A stretch of DNA of 15,804 nucleotides, from assembly GCA_038135065.1 (NCBI GenBank), contig JAYPWI010000047.1, positions 1 to 15,804 of the forward strand. The letters run 5' to 3'. The notes beneath the pieces were generated by a model that saw nothing but the letters and a program-made list of their open reading frames with translations, ran no database searches and had not been told where the DNA came from. Position numbers and translations under genes: made by a program. Position 1 is the stretch's first letter; the number at the start of each line of letters is the position of its first letter. The DNA is from JAYPWI01 sp038135065. Lineage in GTDB: Bacteria > Actinomycetota > Acidimicrobiia > Acidimicrobiales > Poriferisodalaceae. Shown here piece after piece: positions 7,995-15,752 of the stretch.

Positions 7995-10900
7995 ATGATC
8001 GACGTCAACGAGTTCTCCGACATCCGCATCGGCCTGGCAACAGCCGACGCCATCCGGACCTGGTCCAATGGGGAAGTCAAGAAGCCCGAGACCATCAACT
8101 ACCGGACACTCAAGCCGGAGAAGGACGGGCTGTTCTGCGAGAAGATCTTCGGTCCCACCAAGGATTGGGAGTGCGCCTGCGGCAAGTACAAGCGGGTCCG
8201 CTTCAAGGGGATCATCTGCGAGCGATGTGGCGTCGAAGTGACGCGCAACAAGGTGCGTCGCGAGCGGATGGGGCATATCGAGTTGGCCGCCCCCGTGGTG
8301 CACATCTGGTACCTCAGGGGAACCAGGAGTTGGCTTGCCTACCTGCTGACCGGGCTCGAGATCAAGGAAGAACTCAAGGCCAAGCAGCTCGAGCGCGTGA
8401 TCTACTTCGCCGCCAATCTCGTGACCTGGGTCGACGAGGATCGGCGCCACGAGGACATGCCACGTCTCGAGGCTGAACTGGCCGAGGAGATGGACGAGAT
8501 CCGCAAGGAATGTGAGATCGAGATCGAACGGCGCTTCCAGGAACTCGAGGCCGAACTGGCCGAGCTGGAGGCCGAAGGGGCAGCGGACAAGGACCTCAAG
8601 GCCCGGCGTCGAGAGGCCGAGCGCGATGTGGCCGACCTTCGTGAGGAGTACGACAACGAGCTCGAAATGGTCAAGCGGGCCATGGACGAGTTCGGATCGC
8701 TGCACGGTCGCAAGATCATCGAAGACGAAGAACTCTGGCGAGAGCTCGAGGATCGGTACGGCGACTACTTCGAAGGCGGAATGGGCGCAGAAGCCATCGC
8801 TCAGCTGATGGGTCGCATCGACTTCGTCGAGGAAGAGGTGCAGCTTCGCGATGCCATCGAGGCCGCCGACGGCCGCAAGCCGCTGTCCGCACAGCGTAAG
8901 CAGAAGGCCATCAAGCGACTGAAGATCCTGTCGGCGTTCAACCGTCAAGAGAACGGCCGTCAGGTGAACGAGCCGAGGGCCATGATCCTCGACGCCGTTC
9001 CCGTCATTCCGCCAGACCTCCGGCCCATGGTGCAACTCGACGGTGGTCGCTTTGCCACCTCGGACCTCAATGACCTGTACCGACGCGTCATCAACCGCAA
9101 CAACCGGCTCAAGCGCCTGCTCGATCTCGGAGCTCCCGAGATCATCGTGAACAACGAGAAGCGGATGCTCCAAGAAGCCGTGGACGCCCTCTTCGACAAC
9201 GGTCGGCGCGGCCGTCCGGTGAGCGGGCCGGGCAATCGACCCCTGAAGTCGCTGTCGGACATGCTCAAGGGCAAGCAGGGCCGGTTCCGTCAGAACCTCC
9301 TGGGGAAGCGGGTGGACTACTCGGGCCGTTCGGTCATCGTGGTGGGCCCGACCCTGCGCCTGCACCAGTGCGGTCTGCCCAAGCAGATGGCCCTGGAGCT
9401 CTTCAAGCCCTTCGTCATGAAGCGTCTCGTGGATCAGGAGATCGCTCAGAACATCAAGTCGGCCAAGCGAATGGTCGAGCGCCGTCGTGGCCAGGTCTGG
9501 GATGTGCTCGAGGAGGTCATCAAGGAGCATCCGGTCCTGCTCAACCGAGCTCCCACCCTGCACCGTCTCGGTATCCAGGCCTTCGAGCCGGTTCTGGTCG
9601 AGGGCAAGGCCATCCAGATCCATCCGCTGGTCTGTGCCGCGTTCAACGCTGACTTCGACGGTGACCAGATGGCGGTTCATCTGCCGCTGTCCGCTGAGGC
9701 CCAGGCAGAAGCCCGGGTGCTGATGCTGTCTGCCAACAACATCCTGTCCCCGGCGGATGGGCGCCCCATGACCGTGCCCAGTCAGGACCTCATTATCGGC
9801 GGCTTCTACCTGACTGAGATGCGGCCGGCTGCCGACGACGGGCCGACGCCCGTGTTCCGGCACCTGCATCAGATCGACAAGGCCCTGAACCTGGGTCAGG
9901 TCCAACTGCACCAGCCGATCATCTGGCGAACCGAGGAACTGGCCACCGATGAGGGATACAGCGAGACGACCCCCGGTCGAGCGCTGTTCAACGCAGCATT
10001 GCCCGACGACTTCCCCTATGTGAACACTGCGGTGAAAAAGGGTGACTTCGGCCGCATCGTGCGCGACCTCAGTGACGACTACCCGACCAGTGAGGTGGCC
10101 GCCAGTCTCGACCGGGTCAAGAACCTCTGCTACCAGTTCGCCAGTCGCTCGGGTCTGACCATCTCCATCGACGATGTGCGTACTCCCCCCGACAAGGCCG
10201 ACATTCTGGAGCGGTACGAGGGAGAAGCCGAGCGGGTCGAGACCCAGTTCCGACGGGGCATCATCACCGACGGCGAACGGCGTCAGAAAGAGGTCGAGAT
10301 CTGGACCTCAGCCACCGAGGAGGTCCGTGCGTCCCTCGAGAAGGAACTCAAGGCAACCCAGTTCAACCCGATCGAGATGATGGTCGGCTCGGGTGCTCGG
10401 GGCAACATGATGCAGGTCCGCCAGATTGCGGCCATCCGTGGTTTGGTGGCGAACCCACGCGGCGACATCATCCCCCGACCCATCAAGTCCTCGTACCGCG
10501 AGGGGCTTTCCATGCTCGAGTACTTCATCTCGACGCCGGGGGCCCGTAAGGGGCTGGTCGACACTGCATTGCGGACTGCCGACTCGGGTTACCTGACTCG
10601 GCGCCTGGTCGATGTTGCCCAGGAGTTGATCATCAATGAGGAGGACCCCTTCGAACGAGGCGGTCCTGTGCGTGGGCTGTGGCTGGAGGACATCGGTCCT
10701 GACTCCCCCGAACGCCGGACGTATCTCGAGACCCGCTTGTTCAGCCGATGCCTGGCCGACGATGTGACCCTCTCCACGGGCGAGGTGTTGGCTGCGGGGA
10801 CCCTGGTCGGCGAGGAAGAGATGTTCTTGCTGCGCGACGACCCCGATGTCACCCGGGTCAGGGTGCTGTCACCCCTCACCGACGATTCGGAGTTCGGTGT

Positions 10901-11900
10901 TTCGGCGAAGGCCTATGGAGGTTCGTTGGCCACGGGCAAGCTGATCGAGGTCGGCGAAGCCGTCGGCGTGATCGCTGCGCAGTCCATCGGCGAACCGGGT
11001 ACCCAGCTCACCATGCGGACCTTCCACACCGGTGGTGTGGCGGGCAGCGACATCGCAGGCGGTCTGCCTCGTGTCGTGGAGTTGTTCGAGGCTCGAAGCC
11101 CGAAGGGTAAGGCTGTCCTGACTCCCCGCAGCGGTGTGGTCCGGATCGGTGACGACGACGGACGTGGCCGGACCATCGAGGTCATCGGCGACGACGGCGA
11201 AGAAGAGGCGTTCATCGTCCCGTCGATCGCCCGACTGGCCGTGACCGATGGGCAGGAGGTCCGGGCCGGTGATCCGTTGGTCGATGGCCCCCGGGATCCC
11301 AAGGAGCTGCTGGACATTCGCGGCGTCCGTGAGACGCAGCAGTACCTGGTCGAAGAGGTGCAGAAGGTGTACCGGGAGCAGGGCGTCTCGATTCACGACA
11401 AGCACATCGAGCTCATCGTCCGTCAGATGACCCGCCGCGTCGAGGTCTCCGACCCGGGCGAGTCGGAGTTCCTCCCTGGCGAACAGGTGGATCAGCGCAA
11501 CTACGCAGAGTCGAACCGTCACCTGGTGAGCGAGGGCAAACGCCCGTCGGAGGCGCGTCCCGTCATCATGGGGATCACGAAGGCATCACTTGCCACGGAC
11601 TCGTGGCTTTCGGCAGCTTCGTTCCAGGAGACGACTCGGGTGCTCACCGAGGCGGCCATCGAATCTCGCAGAGACGACCTCAAGGGTCTCAAGGAGAACA
11701 TCATCATCGGCAAGCTCATCCCGGCGGGTACTGGTCAGGGTCGCTATCGCAACCTCGATGTGGTCGCTCCCGACTACGAACCGATGGACTTCTACAGCTC
11801 CGAGGACGATCCGGCCGAATGGCTTGCCACCATCGGGGCAGAAGCCGATGCCAGCGGCGGGAACGGGGTCGCCGACGTCGACCTGGGTGACGCAGGCTGA
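7995..11900 (+). CDS. rpoC: DNA-directed RNA polymerase subunit beta'
   Basis: The 1301-residue beta' subunit carries the catalytic magnesium triad D553, D555, D557 (NADFDGD). The N-terminal zinc site is intact (C60, C62, C75, C78). A charged coiled-coil insertion at about 147-245 is of the actinobacterial type. Clamp helices that bind sigma start near 365. The bridge helix begins near G803 (GARGNMMQVRQ) and the trigger-loop base is M1007-H1011. Oddities: the second zinc site has no cysteines (P885, D963, S970, A973 replace them), and P848 replaces the bridge-helix His of THGARKG. ATG 7995 matches the start of actinobacterial homologues, but its GAGGAAAG lies 14 bases away, an unusually long spacing. 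The lipoprotein gene follows after 14 bases. Confidence 0.98.
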   Translation: MIDVNEFSDIRIGLATADAIRTWSNGEVKKPETINYRTLKPEKDGLFCEKIFGPTKDWECACGKYKRVRFKGIICERCGVEVTRNKVRRERMGHIELAAPVVHIWYLRGTRSWLAYLLTGLEIKEELKAKQLERVIYFAANLVTWVDEDRRHEDMPRLEAELAEEMDEIRKECEIEIERRFQELEAELAELEAEGAADKDLKARRREAERDVADLREEYDNELEMVKRAMDEFGSLHGRKIIEDEELWRELEDRYGDYFEGGMGAEAIAQLMGRIDFVEEEVQLRDAIEAADGRKPLSAQRKQKAIKRLKILSAFNRQENGRQVNEPRAMILDAVPVIPPDLRPMVQLDGGRFATSDLNDLYRRVINRNNRLKRLLDLGAPEIIVNNEKRMLQEAVDALFDNGRRGRPVSGPGNRPLKSLSDMLKGKQGRFRQNLLGKRVDYSGRSVIVVGPTLRLHQCGLPKQMALELFKPFVMKRLVDQEIAQNIKSAKRMVERRRGQVWDVLEEVIKEHPVLLNRAPTLHRLGIQAFEPVLVEGKAIQIHPLVCAAFNADFDGDQMAVHLPLSAEAQAEARVLMLSANNILSPADGRPMTVPSQDLIIGGFYLTEMRPAADDGPTPVFRHLHQIDKALNLGQVQLHQPIIWRTEELATDEGYSETTPGRALFNAALPDDFPYVNTAVKKGDFGRIVRDLSDDYPTSEVAASLDRVKNLCYQFASRSGLTISIDDVRTPPDKADILERYEGEAERVETQFRRGIITDGERRQKEVEIWTSATEEVRASLEKELKATQFNPIEMMVGSGARGNMMQVRQIAAIRGLVANPRGDIIPRPIKSSYREGLSMLEYFISTPGARKGLVDTALRTADSGYLTRRLVDVAQELIINEEDPFERGGPVRGLWLEDIGPDSPERRTYLETRLFSRCLADDVTLSTGEVLAAGTLVGEEEMFLLRDDPDVTRVRVLSPLTDDSEFGVSAKAYGGSLATGKLIEVGEAVGVIAAQSIGEPGTQLTMRTFHTGGVAGSDIAGGLPRVVELFEARSPKGKAVLTPRSGVVRIGDDDGRGRTIEVIGDDGEEEAFIVPSIARLAVTDGQEVRAGDPLVDGPRDPKELLDIRGVRETQQYLVEEVQKVYREQGVSIHDKHIELIVRQMTRRVEVSDPGESEFLPGEQVDQRNYAESNRHLVSEGKRPSEARPVIMGITKASLATDSWLSAASFQETTRVLTEAAIESRRDDLKGLKENIIIGKLIPAGTGQGRYRNLDVVAPDYEPMDFYSSEDDPAEWLATIGAEADASGGNGVADVDLGDAG

Positions 11901-11914
11901 GACAGTCCTCGCCG

Positions 11915-12499
11915 GTGCGGCACGGTGGACGACTCGGTCGGGCAGTGCTGCTCGCCCTGGTCGGGACCGCGCTGGTGACTGTCAACGCCTGCCGTGCGGT
12001 ACCTGCCGCGCCCTCGTCGTCCACTTCACCAGCGGACGTCCAGACGGAGGACACGGCGTCGGCCCAGGCGACCGATCGGGCGGAGACCCCCCTGGGTCCC
12101 GATCCCCAGATGTTCGTCGGCGGCTTGTCGTGGCCCGAATCCTTCGCGGTCCGCACCCTGTCCGGCGATGCGACCCGGCAGTTGCTGGTCGAGTTGACCG
12201 AGGACCCACGAGTTGCCCCGTTCGTCGTGGACGCAGCCGCAGTCGCTGTGGGACGCAACGAAGCGGCGGTCGGGGTCGTGCTCGCCGTTCGCCTCGTGCC
12301 CGAGGCCGCGACTGACCCCGACTTTCGCACGAGTTTGGCGATCGCGCTCGCCGGTGTGGCTCCGATGACCGGCGACCGCCTGTGGATGGGTGGAGCGGTG
12401 GCAGTGTGGTGGGTCGATTCCACCTTCGTCGTCCTCGAGGCCCCCGATGACGAGGTGCGGGAGGCCTTGCTGGCTGTGATCGCTGCCGGAACGGCCTGA
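11915..12499 (+). CDS. Putative lipoprotein of unknown function
   Basis: I do not recognise this 194-residue protein. Residues 1-25 look like a lipoprotein signal: a basic start (R2, R6, R9), a hydrophobic core (VLLALVGTALV), then V-N-A-C with C26 as the lipidation site; Asn at -2 is atypical. C26 is the only cysteine. Residues about 28-62 are a Ser/Thr/Pro/Ala-rich linker. Residues about 63-194 form a probable compact alpha/beta domain without Lys, rich in Val and Ala, with two tryptophans in AVWWVD. The start is GTG 11915, 14 bases after the rpoC stop, with no clear Shine-Dalgarno. Cotranscription with rpoBC is likely. Coding status is supported by the intact frame and signal-linker-domain order; a spurious frame is possible but less likely. 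Confidence 0.7.
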   Translation: MRHGGRLGRAVLLALVGTALVTVNACRAVPAAPSSSTSPADVQTEDTASAQATDRAETPLGPDPQMFVGGLSWPESFAVRTLSGDATRQLLVELTEDPRVAPFVVDAAAVAVGRNEAAVGVVLAVRLVPEAATDPDFRTSLAIALAGVAPMTGDRLWMGGAVAVWWVDSTFVVLEAPDDEVREALLAVIAAGTA

Positions 12500-12505
12500 G
12501 CCGAG

Positions 12506-12534
12506 TTGCCGTCACGGCCCTGTACTCGTACCAT
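12506..12534 (+). promoter_or_regulatory. Candidate rpsL (str operon) promoter
   Basis: TTGCCG (12506-12511) and TACCAT (12529-12534) are exactly 17 bases apart, each matching four of six consensus positions. This is the best-looking promoter in the window. It starts 6 bases after the lipoprotein stop and predicts a transcript starting near 12541. Confidence 0.45.
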
Positions 12535-12541
12535 TACCGCT

Positions 12542-12591
12542 TGGTCTTCGGCCGGCCCCTCCAGCGCGGCCGCCCCACGTGTTGAAGACCA
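12542..12591 (+). promoter_or_regulatory. Structured 5' leader of rpsL
   Basis: An 8-bp perfect helix pairs TGGTCTTC (12542-12549) with GAAGACCA (12584-12591). Inside it GGCCG (12550-12554) can pair with CGGCC (12567-12571), stacking on the outer helix. It would sit at the very 5' end of the message from the candidate promoter and ends 26 bases before the rpsL Shine-Dalgarno. It is a candidate autoregulatory site; no known family is recognised. Confidence 0.35.
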
Positions 12592-12626
12592 TCATCCGCC
12601 TCCACCGCCAGTTTCCGAGGTACCAG

Positions 12627-12998
12627 GTGCCCACCATTCAGCAGTTGGTCCGCAAGGGCCGCCAATCCAAGCCTGCAAAGGGGAAGACCCCGGCGCTCAA
12701 AGGTTCGCCCCAACGCCGTGGAGTGTGCACCCGCGTGTACACCCACACACCTAAGAAGCCGAACAGTGCGCTCCGCAAGGTCGCCCGCGTTCGGCTCACC
12801 TCGGGGGTCGAGGTCACCGCGTACATCCCCGGTGAGGGGCACAACTTGCAGGAGCACAGCATCGTGCTGGTTCGCGGAGGCCGTGTGAAGGACCTTCCCG
12901 GCGTGCGGTACAAGATCATCCGTGGCGCGTTGGATGCAAGTGGCGTGTCGTCTCGTAAGCAGGCCCGTTCGCGCTACGGCGCCAAGAAGGAGAGCTGA
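12627..12998 (+). CDS. rpsL: 30S ribosomal protein S12 (uS12)
   Basis: S12 is 123 residues, the normal length. It lies at the decoding centre and controls accuracy. I chose GTG 12627 because GAGG (12617-12620) lies 6 bases upstream and translation then begins MPTIQQLVRKGRQ, the canonical start; an in-frame GTG at 12579 would add 16 unconserved residues. Lysines K43 (TPKKPNS) and K88 (GRVKDLPG), where streptomycin-resistance changes arise, are wild type. D89 is the residue methylthiolated by RimO. H40 replaces the common Thr of YTTTPKK, a variable position. rpsG begins one base after the stop, so there is no room for the E. coli-type S7 repressor site between them. Confidence 0.97.
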   Translation: MPTIQQLVRKGRQSKPAKGKTPALKGSPQRRGVCTRVYTHTPKKPNSALRKVARVRLTSGVEVTAYIPGEGHNLQEHSIVLVRGGRVKDLPGVRYKIIRGALDASGVSSRKQARSRYGAKKES

Positions 12999-12999
12999 C

Positions 13000-13470
13000 A
13001 TGCCTCGTCGTGGTGCGGCCCCTCGCCGTGATCTTCTCGCCGATCCGGTCTACGACTCGACCCTGGTCACCCAGGTCATCAACAAGGTTCTCCAGCGTGG
13101 AAAGCGCTCGACGGCCGAACGCATCGTGTACGACGCGCTCGACATCGTGTCGGAAAAGACTGGTGGTGAACCGCTCAGCGTGCTGAAGCGCGCGGTGGAC
13201 AACACGAAGCCACAAGTCGAGGTCAAGAGCCGTCGTGTCGGTGGCGCGACCTATCAGGTGCCCGTCGAGGTTCGTCCCCGTCGAGCCAACACCCTGGCCA
13301 TCCGGTGGATCGTCGGGTTCGCTCGCGATCGCCGCGAGCGCACCATGGCCGAGCGGTTGGCCAACGAGGTGCTCGACGCGTCCAACGGCACCGGTTCTAC
13401 CGCCAAACACCGTGACGACACGCACCGAATGGCCGAAACCAACAAAGCGTTCGCCCACTATCGCTGGTAG
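13000..13470 (+). CDS. rpsG: 30S ribosomal protein S7 (uS7)
   Basis: S7 is 156 residues, the standard short form. It nucleates assembly of the 30S head and contacts the E-site tRNA. Recognisable segments are the N-terminal basic arm (MPRRGAAPRR), LVTQVINKVLQRGKRSTAE (22-40), the beta-hairpin VGGATYQVPVEVRPRR (80-95) and the C-terminal DTHRMAETNKAFAHYRW. ATG 13000 has GGAG 7 bases upstream, inside the end of rpsL. A longer in-frame reading from GTG 12922 would overlap rpsL and is rejected. It is tightly coupled to rpsL. A 124-base spacer with a small hairpin and a C-rich tract separates it from fusA. Confidence 0.97.
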   Translation: MPRRGAAPRRDLLADPVYDSTLVTQVINKVLQRGKRSTAERIVYDALDIVSEKTGGEPLSVLKRAVDNTKPQVEVKSRRVGGATYQVPVEVRPRRANTLAIRWIVGFARDRRERTMAERLANEVLDASNGTGSTAKHRDDTHRMAETNKAFAHYRW

Positions 13471-13490
13471 TGATCGATCGTGTCGGTATC

Positions 13491-13505
13491 CCGGTGGAGC
13501 ACCGG
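13491..13505 (+). other. Small hairpin after rpsG
   Basis: CCGGTG (13491-13496) pairs with CACCGG (13500-13505) around a 3-base loop, 20 bases after the rpsG stop. Only a weak T cluster follows (GTCGTTTG). It may be a weak attenuator or a processing site. Confidence 0.3.
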
Positions 13506-13535
13506 CAGCCTGTCGTTTGATCGCCTCGACCTCCT

Positions 13536-13569
13536 CCCAACCCTGATCGACTTCCCAACCCCCCACCCC
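13536..13569 (+). other. C-rich tract before fusA (G-quadruplex motif on the - strand)
   Basis: Five C-runs of three or more (13536-13538, 13541-13543, 13554-13556, 13559-13564, 13566-13569) lie within 34 bases. The opposite strand therefore has G-runs with loops of 1, 2, 10 and 2 bases, a G-quadruplex pattern. As RNA the tract is C-rich and G-poor, which also fits a Rho loading site. Either role is inference. Confidence 0.35.
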
Positions 13570-13594
13570 TGACAGACCCGAAGGCAGCCTTTCC

Positions 13595-15679
13595 ATGTCA
13601 CGGAACCACCCTCTCGACCGCGTCCGAAACATCGGCATCATGGCCCACATCGACGCGGGAAAGACCACGACGACCGAGCGGATCCTCTACTACACCGGCG
13701 TGAACTACAAGATCGGTGAAGTTCACGACGGCGCAGCGACCATGGACTGGATGGAGCAGGAGCAGGAGCGTGGGATCACCATCACCTCCGCCGCCACCAC
13801 CTGCATGTGGAATGACCACCAGATCAACATCATCGACACCCCGGGACACGTCGACTTCACTGTCGAAGTGGAGCGCTCGCTGAGGGTCCTCGACGGCGCA
13901 GTCGCCGTATTCGACGGCGTCGCTGGCGTCGAGCCTCAGACGGAGACCGTCTGGCGACAGGCTGACAAGTACCGGGTCCCCCGGATGTGCTTCATCAACA
14001 AGTTGGACCGCACGGGAGCCTCCTTCTACAGCAGCTTGGCATCCATCGAGGAGCGCCTCGAGGCCCAGACGGCGGTGATTCAGCTCCCCATCGGTATCGA
14101 GGCTGATTTCCAGGGCGTCGTCGATCTTGTCGCCATGAAGGCCATTATTTGGTCGGGTGAAGAACTGGGTGCGGCCTACGACATCGTCGACATCCCCGAC
14201 GACATGGTCGAGCAGGCGGGCGAGTACCGGACGAAGCTGCTCGAAACCCTGGCCGACGTGGACGAGGACATCATGCTCGCCTACCTCGAAGGTGAGGACA
14301 TCGACGAGGACACCATCCACAACGCGCTGCGTGCCGGGACGGTGAGCAACCAGATCGTCCCCGTCCTGACGGGTACTGCGTTCAAGAACAAGGGTGTCCA
14401 ACCTCTGCTCGACGCCGTGACCCGCTACCTGCCGTCGCCGCTCGACGTCGGGTCGATCAAGGGAACGGATCTTCGGGGCGAGGAGCCGCTGACTCGTGCC
14501 CCGAGTGACAATGAGCCCTTCGCTGCGCTCGCCTTCAAGATCATGACCGATCCTCACGTAGGCAAACTCACCTACTTCCGGGTGTACAGCGGCAGCCTCG
14601 AAAAGGGAGACCAGGTTCTCAACGCGACCTCGGGTAACCGCGAGCGCATCGGCCGCATCCTGCAGATGCACGCGAACAACCGGGCCGACCGTGACGATAT
14701 TTTCGCCGGTGACATCGTGGCCGGAATCGGACTGAAGAACACCCGTACTGGTGACACCCTCTGCGATCCCAACAACCCGATCATCCTCGAGCAACTGGTG
14801 TTCCCCGAACCCGTCGTCCACGTGGCCGTCGAGCCCCGCTCGAAGGGAGATCAGGACAAGCTCTCGAAGGCTCTGACTGCCCTGAGCGAAGAGGACCCGA
14901 CCTTCCGGGTGCGCACCGACGAGGAGACCGGTCAGACGGTCATCTCCGGGATGGGGGAGTTGCACCTCGAGGTGCTTGTCGACCGAATGATGCGTGAGTT
15001 CCGGGTGGACGCCACAGTTGGCAAGCCGCAGGTTGCGTACCGTGAAGCGCTCACCAAGCCGGTGATGGGGTTCGAGTACCGCCACATCAAGCAAACGGGT
15101 GGCTCGGGCCAGTACGCCGTAGTGGTGGTCAACGTCCATCCTGGTGACGCCGGCACCGGATTCACGTTTGACGATCAGATCAAGGGTGGCGCGATTCCTC
15201 GCGAGTACATCGGCTCGGTGGCTTCGGGTCTCGAGTCGTCCATGGATGCCGGCCCCCTGGCGGGGTATCCATTGGAAGACGTCTTCGTCGAACTCGTCGA
15301 CGGGAAGAGCCACGACACGGACTCGTCCGAGATGGCCTTCAAGATTGCCGGCACCATGGCCATGCGGGAGGCGGCCCGGAAGGCGTCGCCGGCCCTGCTC
15401 GAGCCGATCATGGCCGTCGAGGTGGTCACCCCCGAGGACTACATGGGTGACGTGATCGGCGACCTCAACTCACGTCGCGGTCGAGTCGGGCAGATGGAGA
15501 GCCGGGGCTCGGCCCAGGTCATCGACGCTCAGGTACCGCTGTCGGAGATGTTCGGATACGCTAACGATCTCCGATCCAAGACCCAAGGCCGAGCGACCTA
15601 CTCCATGCAGTTCGACTCGTACCAGCAGGTCCCACCGCAGATCGCGGAAGAGATCGTCAAGCGGGTTCGCGGCGAGTAG
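13595..15679 (+). CDS. fusA: Elongation factor G
   Basis: EF-G is 694 residues, the normal length. It is the GTPase that drives translocation and, with RRF, ribosome recycling. The GTPase motifs are intact: G1 AHIDAGKT (17-24), switch-II DTPGH (81-85) and NKLD (135-138), plus the GITITSAATT segment at 60-69. Domain II, domain III (SGMGELHLEVLVDRM), domain IV (GGSGQYAVVVVNVHP) and domain V (GDLNSRRGRV...PLSEMFGY) follow in order. Position in the str operon and full motif conservation mark it as the housekeeping fusA, not a paralogue. ATG 13595 has GAAGG 10 bases upstream. A tuf gene starts 73 bases after its stop. Confidence 0.98.
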   Translation: MSRNHPLDRVRNIGIMAHIDAGKTTTTERILYYTGVNYKIGEVHDGAATMDWMEQEQERGITITSAATTCMWNDHQINIIDTPGHVDFTVEVERSLRVLDGAVAVFDGVAGVEPQTETVWRQADKYRVPRMCFINKLDRTGASFYSSLASIEERLEAQTAVIQLPIGIEADFQGVVDLVAMKAIIWSGEELGAAYDIVDIPDDMVEQAGEYRTKLLETLADVDEDIMLAYLEGEDIDEDTIHNALRAGTVSNQIVPVLTGTAFKNKGVQPLLDAVTRYLPSPLDVGSIKGTDLRGEEPLTRAPSDNEPFAALAFKIMTDPHVGKLTYFRVYSGSLEKGDQVLNATSGNRERIGRILQMHANNRADRDDIFAGDIVAGIGLKNTRTGDTLCDPNNPIILEQLVFPEPVVHVAVEPRSKGDQDKLSKALTALSEEDPTFRVRTDEETGQTVISGMGELHLEVLVDRMMREFRVDATVGKPQVAYREALTKPVMGFEYRHIKQTGGSGQYAVVVVNVHPGDAGTGFTFDDQIKGGAIPREYIGSVASGLESSMDAGPLAGYPLEDVFVELVDGKSHDTDSSEMAFKIAGTMAMREAARKASPALLEPIMAVEVVTPEDYMGDVIGDLNSRRGRVGQMESRGSAQVIDAQVPLSEMFGYANDLRSKTQGRATYSMQFDSYQQVPPQIAEEIVKRVRGE

Positions 15680-15752
15680 TCGCTGCCGGCCCATCCCTGT
15701 AGTTCTTACTGTCCCTACCAACACAAACCACCACACCGGAGAAGTACGACCC

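Noticed and set aside
11716..12534. Minus-strand 272-residue frame opposite the lipoprotein gene
   Set aside because: Composition is Ser/Thr/Arg-rich shadow-like with no domain, and it overlaps the rpoC end. The + frame has an ordered signal peptide, linker and domain.
12579..12626. Upstream GTG start for rpsL
   Set aside because: It adds 16 residues absent from S12 and covers the leader. GTG 12627 has a Shine-Dalgarno and gives the canonical N-terminus.
12922..12999. Upstream GTG start for rpsG
   Set aside because: It would overlap rpsL and add unconserved residues before the canonical MPRRG start.
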